From assembly GCF_001039355.2 (NCBI RefSeq), contig NW_019776164.1, forward strand, positions 52,072 through 99,041: DNA of 46,970 bases, in the 5' to 3' direction. Source of the stretch: Lingula anatina (lineage: Eukaryota; Brachiopoda; Lingulata; Lingulida; Lingulidae). Numbering within the stretch: position 1 is the stretch's first letter; every line of letters begins with the position of its first letter. The notes under the pieces are model-generated. The model had not been told where the DNA came from. It was given only the letters and a program-made list of their open reading frames with translations, and did no database searches. Position numbers and translations under genes: made by a program. This document shows positions 21,840 to 33,700 of the stretch, one piece after another.

Positions 21840-22384
21840 ATTACTTTCTACGAAAATGCACTTTTGCCATGTTTCATTTAAAACAACTGTGTCCTGTTTC
21901 CATGTCGTCTAGCTAATCAAAGATGTAACTGAATCGAAGATTCTATATATGGCTAAAATATTACAAGGACATCAAACAATTGAAAATAATCCCCCTCGCT
22001 AAAAGACGTCACGAATTCTTTTTAAAAGCCAGGTGACACCGCCAACATCACTGCAATCTATTCATTGCGTTACTTAAATTACATAAAAACATACACATTT
22101 TCTGAGACGTTAGACCTCATATTCGCTTCCTGATTTTGTACTTGAGTAAAAATAAACTAGATCGATTGGAGAGTGTAAGATAGCCCTGAGAGCAATGGTA
22201 ACGATGGTTTAAATTTCGGTCCGTTTATGTATTTTTTGTCAGAACAGATAAATCTAGAAATTATTTTTTGCAGTTATTCAAGTTGTTAGGCTGATGTAAG
22301 TAAACTTCCACCTGGACAAACAATTCTTTCTCTCTTTCATTTATAATTAATTTTTTAAAAACTGTTACATGGACTTATACATAT
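21840..22384. other. Intergenic
   Basis: No feature is recognised. AT-rich, unique-looking. Confidence 0.4.
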
Positions 22385-22530
22385 ATACTGAGAATCATGT
22401 TCTCGTGGCAGGCGAGGCAAGTCCCGAGTTCGATTTTCAAGCTGAGTCGAGCCAAAGACCACCTCACCGAGAAAACATACAATTGGAGCTGTTGTTTGCC
22501 TGGCCATGAAAACATTAATAATGAGCAACT
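22385..22530 (+). mobile_element. tRNA-like SINE fragment (B-box)
   Basis: Contains cccgagttcgattttcaagc, matching the Pol III B-box consensus GWTCRANNC, after an aggcgaggca segment. The opposite strand translates as LENRTRDLPRLPREHD, a familiar read-through of tRNA-derived SINEs. Ends and target duplications are not clear. Confidence 0.45.
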
Positions 22531-22544
22531 GACCTATCAACACA

Positions 22545-22712
22545 GGCCCGTAGGCGGGGAGAGGGGGGGGGGGTTGAAGAACCGCCCTTTTGGTCAGAAA
22601 AAGGTCCATTCTGGGTACAATTTGATCTAGGTAAACAAAGGTTTCATTATAAAAGGTCCACTTTTCAGAAAAAGAACCCCCCTATTTTGAATTTGCTGGT
22701 TACGGGCCTGCA
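22545..22712. mobile_element. Short inverted-repeat element, AGGCCCGTAR ends
   Basis: caggcccgtag at the left and ttacgggcctg at the right are inverted complements about 165 bp apart. They enclose a G-tract and the duplicated motif ccttttggtcagaaaaaggtcc. No coding content. Confidence 0.5.
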
Positions 22713-22795
22713 ACATGTAACATGTAAGCTCCAGTGCTGGACATTTAGGTTGTATGCTCGACAGGGAGATGTAAAAGGATGCCAGTGAGACTTAG

Positions 22796-23020
22796 GGTGC
22801 TTTCCCAGAGATTTAGATCGATCTAAAGATTAAGTTTTAGATCGACCTAACTCCCTGGGGGTTCAGGCTAAATTGCAGTCAGCCGAGCGGACACCATAGT
22901 TAATTACCCCCTTACAGCTTTTAGTAGGCGGGACAGACGCTTAAGCCGGCTAAGCTGACAGTAATCTAGTGAGACTCCCCACAGGGATAGATCGATCTAA
23001 AAATCTATGGAAATGGGGTG
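22796..23020 (+). mobile_element. Family A miniature element, copy 3
   Basis: Full-length, forward. Shared core (aactccctgggggttcaggc, gtagtaggcgggacag, gacagtaatctagtgagact). Flanked by TTAG on the left and TTAC on the right, an imperfect duplication. Confidence 0.75.
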
Positions 23021-23250
23021 TTACAAAAATGTTAAAACGCGAAGTGTAGATCTCAACTGCGGTTTAAGCGGATAAAGTAAACGTATAAATGGGAAATATT
23101 TCCTTTTGATTTTTATCTTGTTGTCTTATATATTATTTTATTTGCCCATTTTCTCTACTCATGCTACTGGCATTAGAGTACTGATAACCCAAAGTCACGA
23201 AGGGAGGCGTCTGCTGTTAGTAATTAACTACACACACTGGACAATATAAG

Positions 23251-23464
23251 ACCCCATTTCCAGAGATTAGATCGATCTACTTTAGATCGACCTAACTCCC
23301 TGGGGGTTCACGCTTAATAGCTGTCAGCCGAGCGGACACGAAAGTTAATTACCCCCTTACAGCTTGTAGTAGGCGGGACAGACATTTAAGCCCGATTATC
23401 TGACAGTAATCTAGTGAGACTCCCCGCGGGGATAGATCGATCTAAAAGCTCTGGGAATACAGCC
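23251..23464 (+). mobile_element. Family A miniature element, copy 4
   Basis: 214 bp, forward. Begins accccatttccagagattag and ends gctctgggaatacagcc. Exact TAAG duplication at 23247-23250 and 23465-23468. It lies only about 230 bp from copy 3. Confidence 0.8.
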
Positions 23465-23469
23465 TAAGT

Positions 23470-24360
23470 GTCACCCCCTGAATCAGAGTTAATCAAAGTT
23501 ATTAAACTGAACAGGCGGAATATAAGCAATGCCAGAATTACGATACAGTTGAATTGTTCAGGCATAACCGTTTCTTTTGTGAAATTTGATGTTAATATTA
23601 TTTTATTATAAAATGATACCAGGAGCATATCATTTCATAGTCATTTTTCTCCCCCAACGTATTGGTTCACTAGGGAAGACACTTCTATTGTCCAGTGTGT
23701 GTGTATCAATAGAAGCTTTGTATGTAAAAATATTCATTTATTTCTACTGCCTGGTATAAGTAAATCAAAATTTTTCATTTGACCTAGTGCTGATTTCTTT
23801 CGTTTCGTAAAATCACAGTAACTTGTTTTTCATTTCTCAGAATAACAAGTCAGTTGATTACAACATGTGTTTCAGGGTACTGAGGTGGCTGTACATACAA
23901 AGTCCAGTGTAATTTCACATTGACTCAAGTACTACAGTTCACTACAATCAAAACAATTATGCTCCCTCGGGCTGCCTCGAAAATGCAGTCACCCTATGCC
24001 CTATTCCATTATTCACATTTTGGAACAGTGTTCGAATACGCACGTACTATAGTGGCCTACGAGAAGTTCACGGCTACCTGTACCGGTTTAACGGACATCG
24101 TGGACACTATAATTTTGGGGAGAAGATATGTTGCTCAGAAATTGTCATCAAATTTGCCTGTACATTTCGAAATCACTACTCAATGCTTATTACTCTTATT
24201 ATGAAATAAAATGATGCACAGAATAATCAACGTAAAAAATAGTAAATAAAATGTATATGTCAATAAGATATTATAATCAGTTTTACGCATCACTATCAAA
24301 CACCACCCCCTATGAACAAGTTGACCATTGGTGACAACAGGAACGCCACCATGTGACTAT
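23470..24360. other. Intergenic; one unexplained 94-codon frame
   Basis: The frame at 23920-24204 (plus) is open for 94 codons, but it has no domain I recognise and no codon-use argument. I do not call it a gene. Confidence 0.35.
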
Positions 24361-24377
24361 ATATATATCACTGAAGG

Positions 24378-24412
24378 TATAAAAGCGCGGAATTTTGAAA
24401 TTTCGTTCATTC
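24378..24412 (+). promoter_or_regulatory. TATA box plus initiator
   Basis: TATAAAAG lies at 24378-24385 and an initiator-like TCATTC at 24407-24412. The predicted start base A24409 is 31 bp from the first T of the TATA box, the standard distance. Upstream is an alternating TA run. This would drive plus-strand transcription into the exon array. Confidence 0.5.
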
Positions 24413-24780
24413 AACGCAGACAGATCTGGAGCAACAAGAAGGATGCCATGTACTGCGCCCCGTATCAAGCCAAACGGACACAGGAGTCAACTCACAATTT
24501 CTCCGAATCTTTTCGTCATGTCAAGTCAACGCCTCGCTCATCGACATGTTGTTTTTTGCACACGGAGTCGTCTGGACGGTGGATTCGACGTTTCTTTAAG
24601 CTGGCCAGCTAAACCCTTCGCTTCTCTCCACGAGGAATAGTCGCTCAGGAATCTTCGCAGGATACATCATCGGCTTTCTGCTGTTGTGGGTTGTATTATT
24701 GTAGTGTCATTGCATATATTTCCATGCGTTCCAGGTTTCTTCTATTTCAGGTCCAGGAAGCAGACTGCAGAGTGCTGACA
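24409..24780 (+). other. Putative leader exon of the exon-array transcript
   Basis: The sequence after the initiator contains two overlapping short frames (24328-24612, and 24395-24640 ending at a TAG). Neither is recognisable. The segment 24757-24790 (aagcagactgcagagtgctg and acataggtagg) is homologous to the short introns of the array downstream, so the array's repeat begins here. Confidence 0.35.
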
Positions 24781-24823
24781 TAGGTAGGAAAAGTCATTAA
24801 TCCGTTTTTCTTTCTTTTAACAG

Positions 24824-26479
24824 AACTCCATTATGGCGATTCTCGATAGAGCTCACAATGACAACTGCAAGGAGAAGAGGGCTTCATGTACAGCTACTCT
24901 TCAGCTACTTCGATCAATCCTTGGTGCCTGTGAGTCCTGCCATGGTTTGTCTCTACGAGGTGGCTGCATTGGGGAAGCGTCCAGCTAGTCCGGCCATGGA
25001 CTGTCTACAAGATGGCTGCATTGGGGAAGCGTCCAAGGCCCACGGTGTTTCAGTGAGATGGAAAACTTTACAGGTAAGCCTGGCTGCAAAGTGCTGACGT
25101 AGGTAGAAAAAGTCATTAATTCGTTTTTTTTTCTGTTTACAGAACTCGATTATGGCGATTCTCGATAGGGCTCACACGTACAACTGCGAGGAGAAGACGG
25201 CCACATCTACACTTCAGCTACCTGTACTTCGATCAATCCTCCGTGCTAGCGAGTCCTCCCATGGTCTGTCTACGAGGTGGCGTCCTTGGTAAAGCGTCCA
25301 GCGAGTCCTGCCATGGTCTCTCTACGAGGTGGCTGCATTGGGAAGCGTTCAAGGCACATGGTGTTTCAGTGAGATGGAAAACGCTTACAGGTAAGCCTGG
25401 CTGCAAAGTGCTGACATAGGTAGAAAAGTCCTAAATCCATTTTTCTTTCTGTTTACAGAACTCGATTATGGCGATTTTTGATAGAGCTCACACTGACGAC
25501 TGCAAGGAGAAGAGGGCCACATCTACACTTCAGCTACTTCGATTAATCCTTGGTGAGAGCGAGTCCTGTCATGGTCTGTCTACGAGGTGGCGTCACTGGA
25601 GAAGCGACCAGCGAGTCCTGCCATGGTCTGTCTACAAGATGGCTGCATTGGGGGAAGCGTCCAAGGCACACGGTGTTCCAGTGATATGGAAACGCTTACG
25701 GGTAAGCCTGGCTGCAAAGTGCTGACGTAGGTAGAAAAAGTCATTAATTCGTTTTTTTTTCTGTTTACAGAACTCGATTATGGCAATTCTAGATAGAGCT
25801 CACACTGACAACTGCAAGGAGAAAAGGGCCACATCTACACTTCAGCTACTTCGATCAATCCCTGGTGCCAGCGAGTCCTGTCATAGTCTGTCTACGAGGT
25901 GGCGTCATTAGAGAAGCGTCCAGCGAGTCCTGCCATGGTCTGTCTACGAGGTGGCATCATTGGGGAAGGGTTCAGCGATTCCTGCCATGGTCTGTCTACA
26001 AGGTGGCATCATTGGGGAAGGGTTCAGCGAGTCCCGCCATGGTCTGTCTACGATGTGGCTGCATTGGGAAGCGTCCAAGGCACATGGTGTTTCAGTGAGA
26101 TGGAAAACGCTTACAGGTAAGCCTGGCTACAAAGTGCTGACATAGGTAGAAAAGTCCTAAATCCGTTTTTCTTTCTGTTTACAGAACTCGATTATGGCTA
26201 TTCTCGATAGAGCTCACACTGACAACTGCAAGAAGAAGAGGGACACATCTACACTTCAGCTACTTCGATCAATCCATGATGCCAACGAGTCCTGCCATGG
26301 TCTATCTACGAGGTAGCGTCATTGGGGAAGCGTCCAGCGAGTCCTACTATGGTCTGCCTGCGAGGTGGCGTCATTGGGGAAGCGTCCTGCGAGTCCTGCC
26401 ATGGTCTGTCTACGAGGTGGCTGCACTGGGGAAGCGCCCAAGGCACATCGTGTTTCAATGAGAAGGAAAACCCTTAAAG
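24824..26479 (+). repeat. Array of five exon-like units with conserved splice sites
   Basis: Exon-like blocks: 24824-25073, 25143-25390, 25459-25701, 25771-26116, 26185-26479. Each is preceded by a pyrimidine tract and TTTACAG (TTTAACAG in unit 1) and ended by |GTAAGC (GTAACC in unit 5). The four introns are 69, 68, 69 and 68 nt. Each unit starts AACTC(G/C)ATTATGGC, and its first frame reads NSIMAILDRAHTDNCKEKR then a TSTLQLLRSILG-like stretch. The reading then enters a 52-bp minisatellite (gtcctgccatggtctgtcta core) present two to four times per unit. Since 52 is not a multiple of three, the frame rotates and stops differ between units. Coding function is therefore doubtful; a spliced non-coding RNA is possible. 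I do not recognise the family. Confidence 0.7.
25860..26440 (+). repeat. 52-bp minisatellite within units 4 and 5
   Basis: Units of about 52 bp (gcgagtcctgccatggtctg, tctacgaggtggc, attggggaagcgtcca) are repeated four times in unit 4 and three times in unit 5. Extra copies account for the 346-nt length of unit 4 against about 245 nt in units 1-3. All three frames stay open in places, giving the overlapping spurious frames at 25865-26145. Confidence 0.75.
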
Positions 26480-26895
26480 GTAACCTGTAATATTGGGGAG
26501 AAAAATAGACTAAAATGTTTTTTCAGTTGCAGTATTTGCCATTAACTTTTCACTTTATTGGCCATTCGGACCTCAACTTTTCTGAAATCTACTGGACTGA
26601 GTCAGGATTCACTGTTCCGAATACAAATTTCAATAGAACTGGACTGGATTGCATTATTATTATTTTTTATTATTAAGAAGGCCTTGGCATTTTAGAATCA
26701 AGATGTAACAGTTACATTTAAAATTTTAATTAAATCAAAAGCTCCTTTAAAACTTAGAAAATAGCTAATGGTCCAAACAATAATTAGATGTCACAGTCAT
26801 TGATTTCACAGAAAATATTAGACATATTGATACAACAAAGGGTTGGTAATATAATAAACATTCTTAATAATAATTGGAAATTGTTACCATTTTAG
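26480..26895. other. AT-rich spacer
   Basis: No feature is recognised between the exon array and the TDP-43-like exon. If the array is transcribed, this would be intronic. Confidence 0.35.
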
Positions 26896-27061
26896 AGAAC
26901 AAAAGAAAAAGGAAATGACACCCCAGAAAATTGCAACGTGAAAACAAAGCGGCTGAACAGCAAGAAGTGCAGTGACCTGATATTGCTGGGTTTGCCTTGG
27001 AAGAGCAGACGATGACTTGAAGGCCTACTTCTCACAGTTTGGTGAAGTCATCATGGCACAG
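26896..27061 (+). pseudogene. TDP-43 (TARDBP)-like RRM1 exon with a frameshift
   Basis: After an acceptor (ccattttag) the frame reads VKTKRLNSKKCSDLILLGLP then WKS. After a frame change it continues DDDLKAYFSQFGEVIMAQ and ends at a CAG|GTACTC donor. TDP-43 RRM1 has [27 protein letters not shown] in the same order, and its exon breaks after the VQ that follows, as here. Between WKS and DDD two bases appear lost, so the frame runs to a stop. No rest of RRM1, RRM2, N-terminal or glycine-rich domain is found nearby. It is an isolated, probably dead exon. Confidence 0.75.
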
Positions 27062-29700
27062 GTACTCATTCCTACTCATTAAGATCACGGATAAGGGTTT
27101 CCTGAAAAAAAGTATAAAAAGTATAAAAGCTAGACGTTAATTTTAGACGAAAAGGATTAGTCCACAGTTATTACTGGTAAATGATGACAATTTCGTTCTT
27201 TTAATGAAACATTTTAGAAGTCAAAAGCTCTTTCAATTTGTCGCAAACTTAAAATAAATATTTGCAAAAAAAGTGGTCAAAAGCTCTTAATTTGTCACAA
27301 ACTTGCAAAAAAAAAAAAAAAAAAAAAAAAAATCGTGCAAAACATTCTGACCTGCTATTGGCTTACTTTCAGTTCTTCATCAGTCTCAGTTTGATACACG
27401 CGTCGTCACTGGACTAGAATACTAGGAGCTACTACCCCTCAACCTCACCCTCAGTCCTACGGTTGTGGTACTAAGAGGCCATCGTACAGGTGAGCATGTA
27501 TTTTCGTCTGTTTAACTCTATTGTTCCGATTGTTGGCCGTTTTCGTGATTAGTATGCCTTCCTTTATCCCTCTTATTCTAAAGTCACTTTATTTTTTGTA
27601 GAGTCTTAGCACTCTCCTAAATCATAACGTGGTTTTATTGTGTAATGCTACAAAAATAAAATTAAAATAAAATAAAATCTTTGTGTTATAACGGTGTATT
27701 ATTGCGTTTCTTATATAGACAGTGATCAGAAACTTCGTTTTGTTTGTAGGCTACGAAAGGGCAGTTTTCCAGAAATAATGCCCGAACGCAGATTCCATCA
27801 ATCCTAGCCTAAATGTCCAAGATGTTATACACTTGATGGCACTAGCAACGAGCCCCTGTAGCCACTTTCACTGATAATCAGACGTCCGAGCAGTCTTTAA
27901 GGACACAGCTTGTCTGCAAACAAATTTACAGAATGTGGAATGATAATGAAGAGCGATATAGTGAATGTAAGAGGAATACAGTCTCACAATGTCCTCATTT
28001 CTCTTGGATATTGAGAATTTTTGCGGTTCATGGGTCACAGGTGCGAGTCAGGTGTAATTTTTTTCACTTATGACAGTGAGTCATTTTATAAGAGAAAACT
28101 GAAGTTCAAGATAATCATTCATAATTTCATAAATGATCAATTGAATAAGATGAATTGTGGTTCTGTGTGAAAATTTGCTTCTACAATTATTATAATAATT
28201 ATAATTATTTTAAAAATTAAAATAGAATACCCAGTTGCTTTATCCACATTCTAAATGCAGATAGGGTTTTTTTTTCAAAAAACACTGGTATCACCACCAC
28301 TTACGGTCGTCTGTGTTTTATTTCAATCTTAGTGAGGTAGTCAATTTTCACATTTGTGCTGTTGATGATGTGGAGTTGTTCGTCAGTATAGCGTTTCAGA
28401 AGATCATAATCCGCACACTAACCTCAACTAACCCTCACATCTTTGTAAAATCTGACTTCATGTAAATGCTCCTACATGAAGAGGTTTTACATCGATAGCT
28501 TGTGCAAAAGATATAATGAAATATTTTACGTTTGAGAAGATACTTCATTATATTTTTACACACAGTCTGCTCCCCGTGAGGGATGGCTGGGTGCACACAG
28601 TCATCTCTCAAGATAGAGGATCGCACATTAATAATATCACTAACATTATGATTTTCTCAAGTGTTATATTTGACAAATATATCCAATTCATCACATATGC
28701 ACTTTTTTCCGGATCGAAAAATTCGCATTGAAATTTACATGGACGGCCGTAAAGTGTAATGTGAGATCTGAAATATTTCAAAGCAAGCTTGCTTTACTTT
28801 TTACTTGTATCATACAAGCACATGTAGTTGCGATTGCAGGGTAAAATTACATTTGAGAACTTATTTTAAACCGAGTTTTTTGTCAAAGTTTAGTTTAAAT
28901 CCTTAAGGTGTTTAGGTTATAATCATATTACCTGAACTTTTTATATATTTTAGCAGTAGAAAGAACTATATTCAATTTTTGATGGATGCTTTCAATTGTA
29001 AAAGGATTGAGTCACTTTATTTATTAATTCATCCCCTTAGATAAATTTGAAATCTGTTTAATTGTGTTAAAACTCGATTAAATGTGTCTTAATTGGCTTC
29101 ATTACCTCTTCCGTAGGAATTTCAAAGGTAAATTTTTGTGCTCCACCTTGTGTACCAGTATAGTGTATGAAATATCCGGGCGTGGGCACTTTCCCGGTAT
29201 TCCCCACGAAGGGTTTAGACGGGTTTTTCCCCACGGCCCGAGAGCATCGGGTACTACCGTTTATAGATTCATTGCGTTTACATGATTCATTAATGATTGT
29301 TCAAGTACTTTTGAAATTGGATGTTACTGTATATAATAGTTGAATAAAAATTATATTCTATAATTTTTACTTTTTGTTTAAAAACAGAAGGCGTGTACAA
29401 ATGGGAAAATAATCACCAGACTTCAAATTAATTTTAATGGAGTTGCATGCATGTGCACGCGGCTCGTTTATCAGTTGAAATTCCCTTCAATTGCCTCTTA
29501 TCTCATTTAAGATTGGCGATTTCTGTCACTCCGGTTTCTTCCCTAAAACCAGGCAATGTCCAGGTAATAAAATTGCTTTAAGGTTTTGGAAATAAAGCTG
29601 CGGTGATGCGTAACTTTTTTCTCCGGGAAATAACTCCAGCCGATACCAAGCCTTCCCCCGAGTTGGATTAGCCCCTAAAATAGGGGACAGATTCAGGGTT
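27062..29700. other. Intergenic, no confident gene
   Basis: Holds an A-tract (27307-27331). An exon-like piece at about 27380-27490 lies between a cttcatcag acceptor and a GTACAG|GTGAGC donor; its frame gives TPQPHPQSYGCGTKRPSYR, unassigned. A short hairpin lies near 28470-28490. No recognisable protein domain. Confidence 0.4.
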
Positions 29701-29895
29701 ATTTAAAGAGGGGGGGGGGGGGGGGGGGGGATCCGCGGGTGCGAAGCAGACCCCCCGCCCCCTCCTAAATCAGCCACTAAGAGGAGGCATGTTAATCCGT
29801 TAATTCAGCAAGAGGTTCGCGGAATTGCATCGACTCGATCTCCGTAGAATTGGGAATNCTTCGATCTCCGTAGCTTCATTGGGAATGAGTCTATA
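29701..29895. mobile_element. G-tract/C-tract hairpin and family B-like remnant
   Basis: A run of over 20 G at 29709-29730 is followed by atccgcgggtgcgaagcaga and a C-tract. Next come gaggaggcatgttaa, attcagcaagaggttcg and gatctccgtag, which resemble family B. The N at 29858 separates two copies of cgatctccgtag...ttgggaat, so the sequence is uncertain here. Confidence 0.45.
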
Positions 29896-30764
29896 ACGTA
29901 CGGTAAGCTCCGTTTTCAACTTGAAAGTTTCAGTCCGAGTTTGGTTCAAGTTGAAGTGACAATTTTTTATGTGGGCTATATATGGTAATTCAACATATAT
30001 CGGAAGATAATTTGTAACGCATTAATGTTGGTGCCAAAAAGGGGGGGGGGGGGGATAGTAAAGTGGTGTCTAGTGTATTCGACGGGAGCTTTTAATTTCA
30101 ATGGTTGACATACAGGCCAGGAAAATTTATTGAGTATCACAACTCCCACTCTCTGCATTATATAATAAAATGACTATACGAAATGAATAGCTGTAGAAAT
30201 AAGTTTGCTATTGACAGCAACATATTGGGATAACTTGAAGAAAATTGCCCTCTTAAGCACGTCCACGCTCTCGTCTTAAAGTACATGTCAGAAACCAGTA
30301 TATGGTCGGTCCATCAGAAACTTACTAGTACGCTCTTGTGGTAGAACAGCTGCAGAAATACAACAGAGCAACGAGCATATATATGTACAACACGATCAAT
30401 TTATTTTAAATTGGCAAGTAAGTCCCGCATTTCCCCCAAGGGTTGCAGAACAGCTATCAACTCTTTTTCGCCGATTAAGCCAAATAATCAAATTCTACCA
30501 CATCTCTGGTAAAAGGCATGCGCAAGAATTGCTTCCTTTTAAACAGAAAAAATTTTAGAATTTTAAAGTGGTGAATATTTGCTGTCAAACTACACCAAAC
30601 TGTGCTGGTTAAACAAAGTTCTCTCTTTTTTTTTTCTTTTGTCTTAAATAATATTAATTAACTAATGACTCTTCAGCTGCTGATCCAAGACAACCACATC
30701 GATAGCAACCAAAACCATGGCAACCAAATCCATGGCAACTGTATCAACAACTGAAGGTCCAAGA
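29896..30764. other. Intergenic; UQCRB 3' flank
   Basis: A G-tract is at 30041-30053. Small caaccaaatccatggcaact-type repeats lie just 3' of the UQCRB stop (30705-30740). No gene is seen. Confidence 0.45.
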
Positions 30765-33700
30765 TCAATCCTTTGACTTCCATTCCTTCATTTCCTCCTT
30801 TTCACGTTTAACCTGCTCTATGTAGGGGGCCATGTATGGGATATCCTGCAAAAAGGAAAATTAAAAAGATGAAACACAAATTGAAAAAAAATCTGAGACC
30901 CCATTCCCAGAGATTAGATCGATCCAACTAGATCTACCAAACTCCCTGAGGGTTCAAGCTAAATAGCTGTCAGCCGAGTGGGCACTAAAGTTAATTACCC
31001 CCTTACAGCTTGTAGTAGGCTGGACGGACATTTAAGCCGGATTATCTGACAGTAATCTAGTGAGACTCCCCACGGGGATATATCGATCTAAAATCTATGG
31101 GAATGCCCCCTAAAACTTACAAATTTGATTTTGTAAAGAGCTGCTAGATCTAGACTCAAGAACACGCAAGGTTCCGTCCGCGGAAAGCTTTGATTCTGAA
31201 GGTACTGCCACACCATAGCCTATAGTACTAACTTATAAGAGAAAAAAACTGCCTATACACAGACGAACGCAAGGGATTCCTTTGACAAATGTCGTAAAAG
31301 TCATGCAGGAAAACATTGCGGTATGTTCCCATATGCCAAAAGATATAAAATAATTTGAACATGTTCAAAAACAAGTTCATACCCTGTTCATATGTTCATT
31401 CTCATATATTGGGAAAAGGGCAACTTCATATATACTGAAAATATAAACATACACTTTCCAATGTTGTCCACTCTTCTTCAGGTAAAACTTTCCTTTGAGC
31501 TGACAAAAGGAGGGCACGCGAAATGCGCACCATTCTCGCCGCGTGTACGTCTGGAGGCAGGCGTCTGAGAGCTTCTCGAACAGTTGGATCCCTGCCGTAT
31601 GCTAGGTCGTCCCACATAAGTCCTGCAGATATAGGATCACAATTATTTAAAAGAAAAGAAAATTGTCATCCCATATAAGTCCTGCACTTATTGTAAAATA
31701 TAGGATTACAATTATTTAAAAGAAAAGAAAATGGCCATCCCACATAAGTCCTGCACTTATTGTAAAATATTAAATTATTTAAAAGAAAAGAAAATGGCCA
31801 TCCTTCTTAAGTCCTGGAGATATTGTTAAATATTACCTACCAATCACTTAAAGATACACATCAAGTCAACTTTTTGTCACATAAGTCAACTAAATGCCAG
31901 CATATAGTTTCAAGTTGCATAACTAAGGTTAAATTTTTGACCAAAAATTTAAAGAAAGGATCAGTTTTAAGCTCTTTTACGGCTGAATGAGTGATCTATT
32001 CAGTTTATCCCTTCGCATTTCAAATGTGTCATATGTTACTGGGAATCCACGCTCCACCAATGCTCGGTTCGTATGTACCTTTAAACGCAAGTAATATTTC
32101 GTAAAGGTACATACGAACCGAGCATCGGTGGAGCGTGGATTCCCAGTAACACATGTAAACCACTTCTACTAGTTTCTTATACGACTCAAATAATTTCGAC
32201 ATGCCAAGGGATAAACTGAATAGATCACACAATCAGCCATAAAAAAACCTTTAGACTGCTCCTTTCTTTAAATTTTTGGTCCGAAATTTAACCTACTTTC
32301 GTGACCTACTTTTCTGCCCCATTGACATACAGCATAGAATGCTAAGAGAAAAATCTGTTCAAACATCATTTTAGGGTAAAATTAAACAATGCCTTTTTGT
32401 AATTCTCTTAGTTATACTACTTGAAACTATATACTGGCATTTGGTTGGTTTTTGAGACAAAAAAATTGACTTTGTATGCATCTTTAATATTGATAAGCTG
32501 TGATTATGGCAAGTTATTTAATGTTGGTGTAGCTAATTCATGGTTGGAGTCATTAATTTGGGGAGTCACAAATCTGAAGCTGGGAGTTAGAAAACACCTA
32601 ATTTGTTTATAAAGTCCGATGCTGAATTTCAGTGCCTGAAGATGTTCTGCAGGGCCATAAGACCACCCAACTACCAGACTCGGCACCAAATGATCTCAAA
32701 ATAATTTCTAAATATATTCACTGAAGCTAAAATTTCAACTTTAAAGTAAGTTTTGCTACATCTTTTTTGTACTGCTACCATGTTTGTCAACCAATGGCAA
32801 AATTGTTGGGAGTGCCTGGAGTTCAGGAGACACTCCCGACAACGTATTTATGTAATTAGAAACAATTAACTTTTGGCACGTTGGTAGAACACAGGCCTGC
32901 AGCAGAAAATCTGTGCAAGATCAAAGCAATAAAAGAAAGTTGTATAAAAGCCACTTTTTGTAATGACGCGAGATCACTTGTTGAATAAAGCAGCGTTCAG
33001 TACAAAATGTTGCTTAAGCTAAAAAAAAAAAAAAAACTCACTTTCTATCCCTGCTTTTACTTACCAACTTCTGGGAAATATGAAAAGTTAAACACATTCT
33101 TGTGCTGTTCAGAGAGCTCCGATTCATCTGAAAAAGAATATTTCAAAACTAGTTCTCACATTTGTTAGCCTGTTATTGCTCCTTTTTGATAGGTAGATGT
33201 AATTTAATGGTTGCATAACTAGTAGAGGAACAGATCACTTACCACAAAACTGAGGCAAAGAGCTATACAGCTGGTTGGGAATAAAAAGACTTTATTAAGC
33301 TGGTGCCAAAACAGACACAGAAACAAACTTTCAATGCAAATTATATTGTACAAAGATGCAAAGGATGACAAAAGTAAACGTCTTTTTTAAGGAAGTGGAC
33401 GTGTATAGGAAGCTACTAGAGTTTGAAACACTGAGCAGGGGAAGGTTTTAGGGACCATTCCCATAACTCTATTGTACTAGCAGGATTGATCTATCTCCGA
33501 GGGGATTCTCACTGAATTGTCCTCAGTTTAAGGCTCTATTCCCATAGATTTTAGATCGATCTATCCCCACGGGGAGTCTCACTAGATTACTTTCAGATAA
33601 TCTGACTTAAATGTCCGTCCCGCCTACTACAAGCTGTAGAGGGGGTAATTAACTTTCGTGTCCGCCCGGCTGACAGCTATTTAGCGTGAACCCCCAGGGA

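Noticed and set aside
22385-22530. A true tRNA gene
   Set aside because: Only the B-box is present; no cloverleaf, A-box or terminator in the right places, so a SINE fragment is likelier.
25468-26461. Five plus-strand frames of 61-85 codons as separate genes
   Set aside because: They are rotated readings of the same 52-bp repeat and exon-like units; a single array feature describes them better.
24824-26479. CRISPR-like array
   Set aside because: Units are ~250-350 bp with splice-site-like edges in animal DNA; no short repeat/spacer structure.
27380-27490. Exon-like segment with good splice sites reading QPHPQSYGCGTKRPSYR
   Set aside because: Low-complexity text, no partner exon in phase; could be an RNA-binding protein tail but unsupported.
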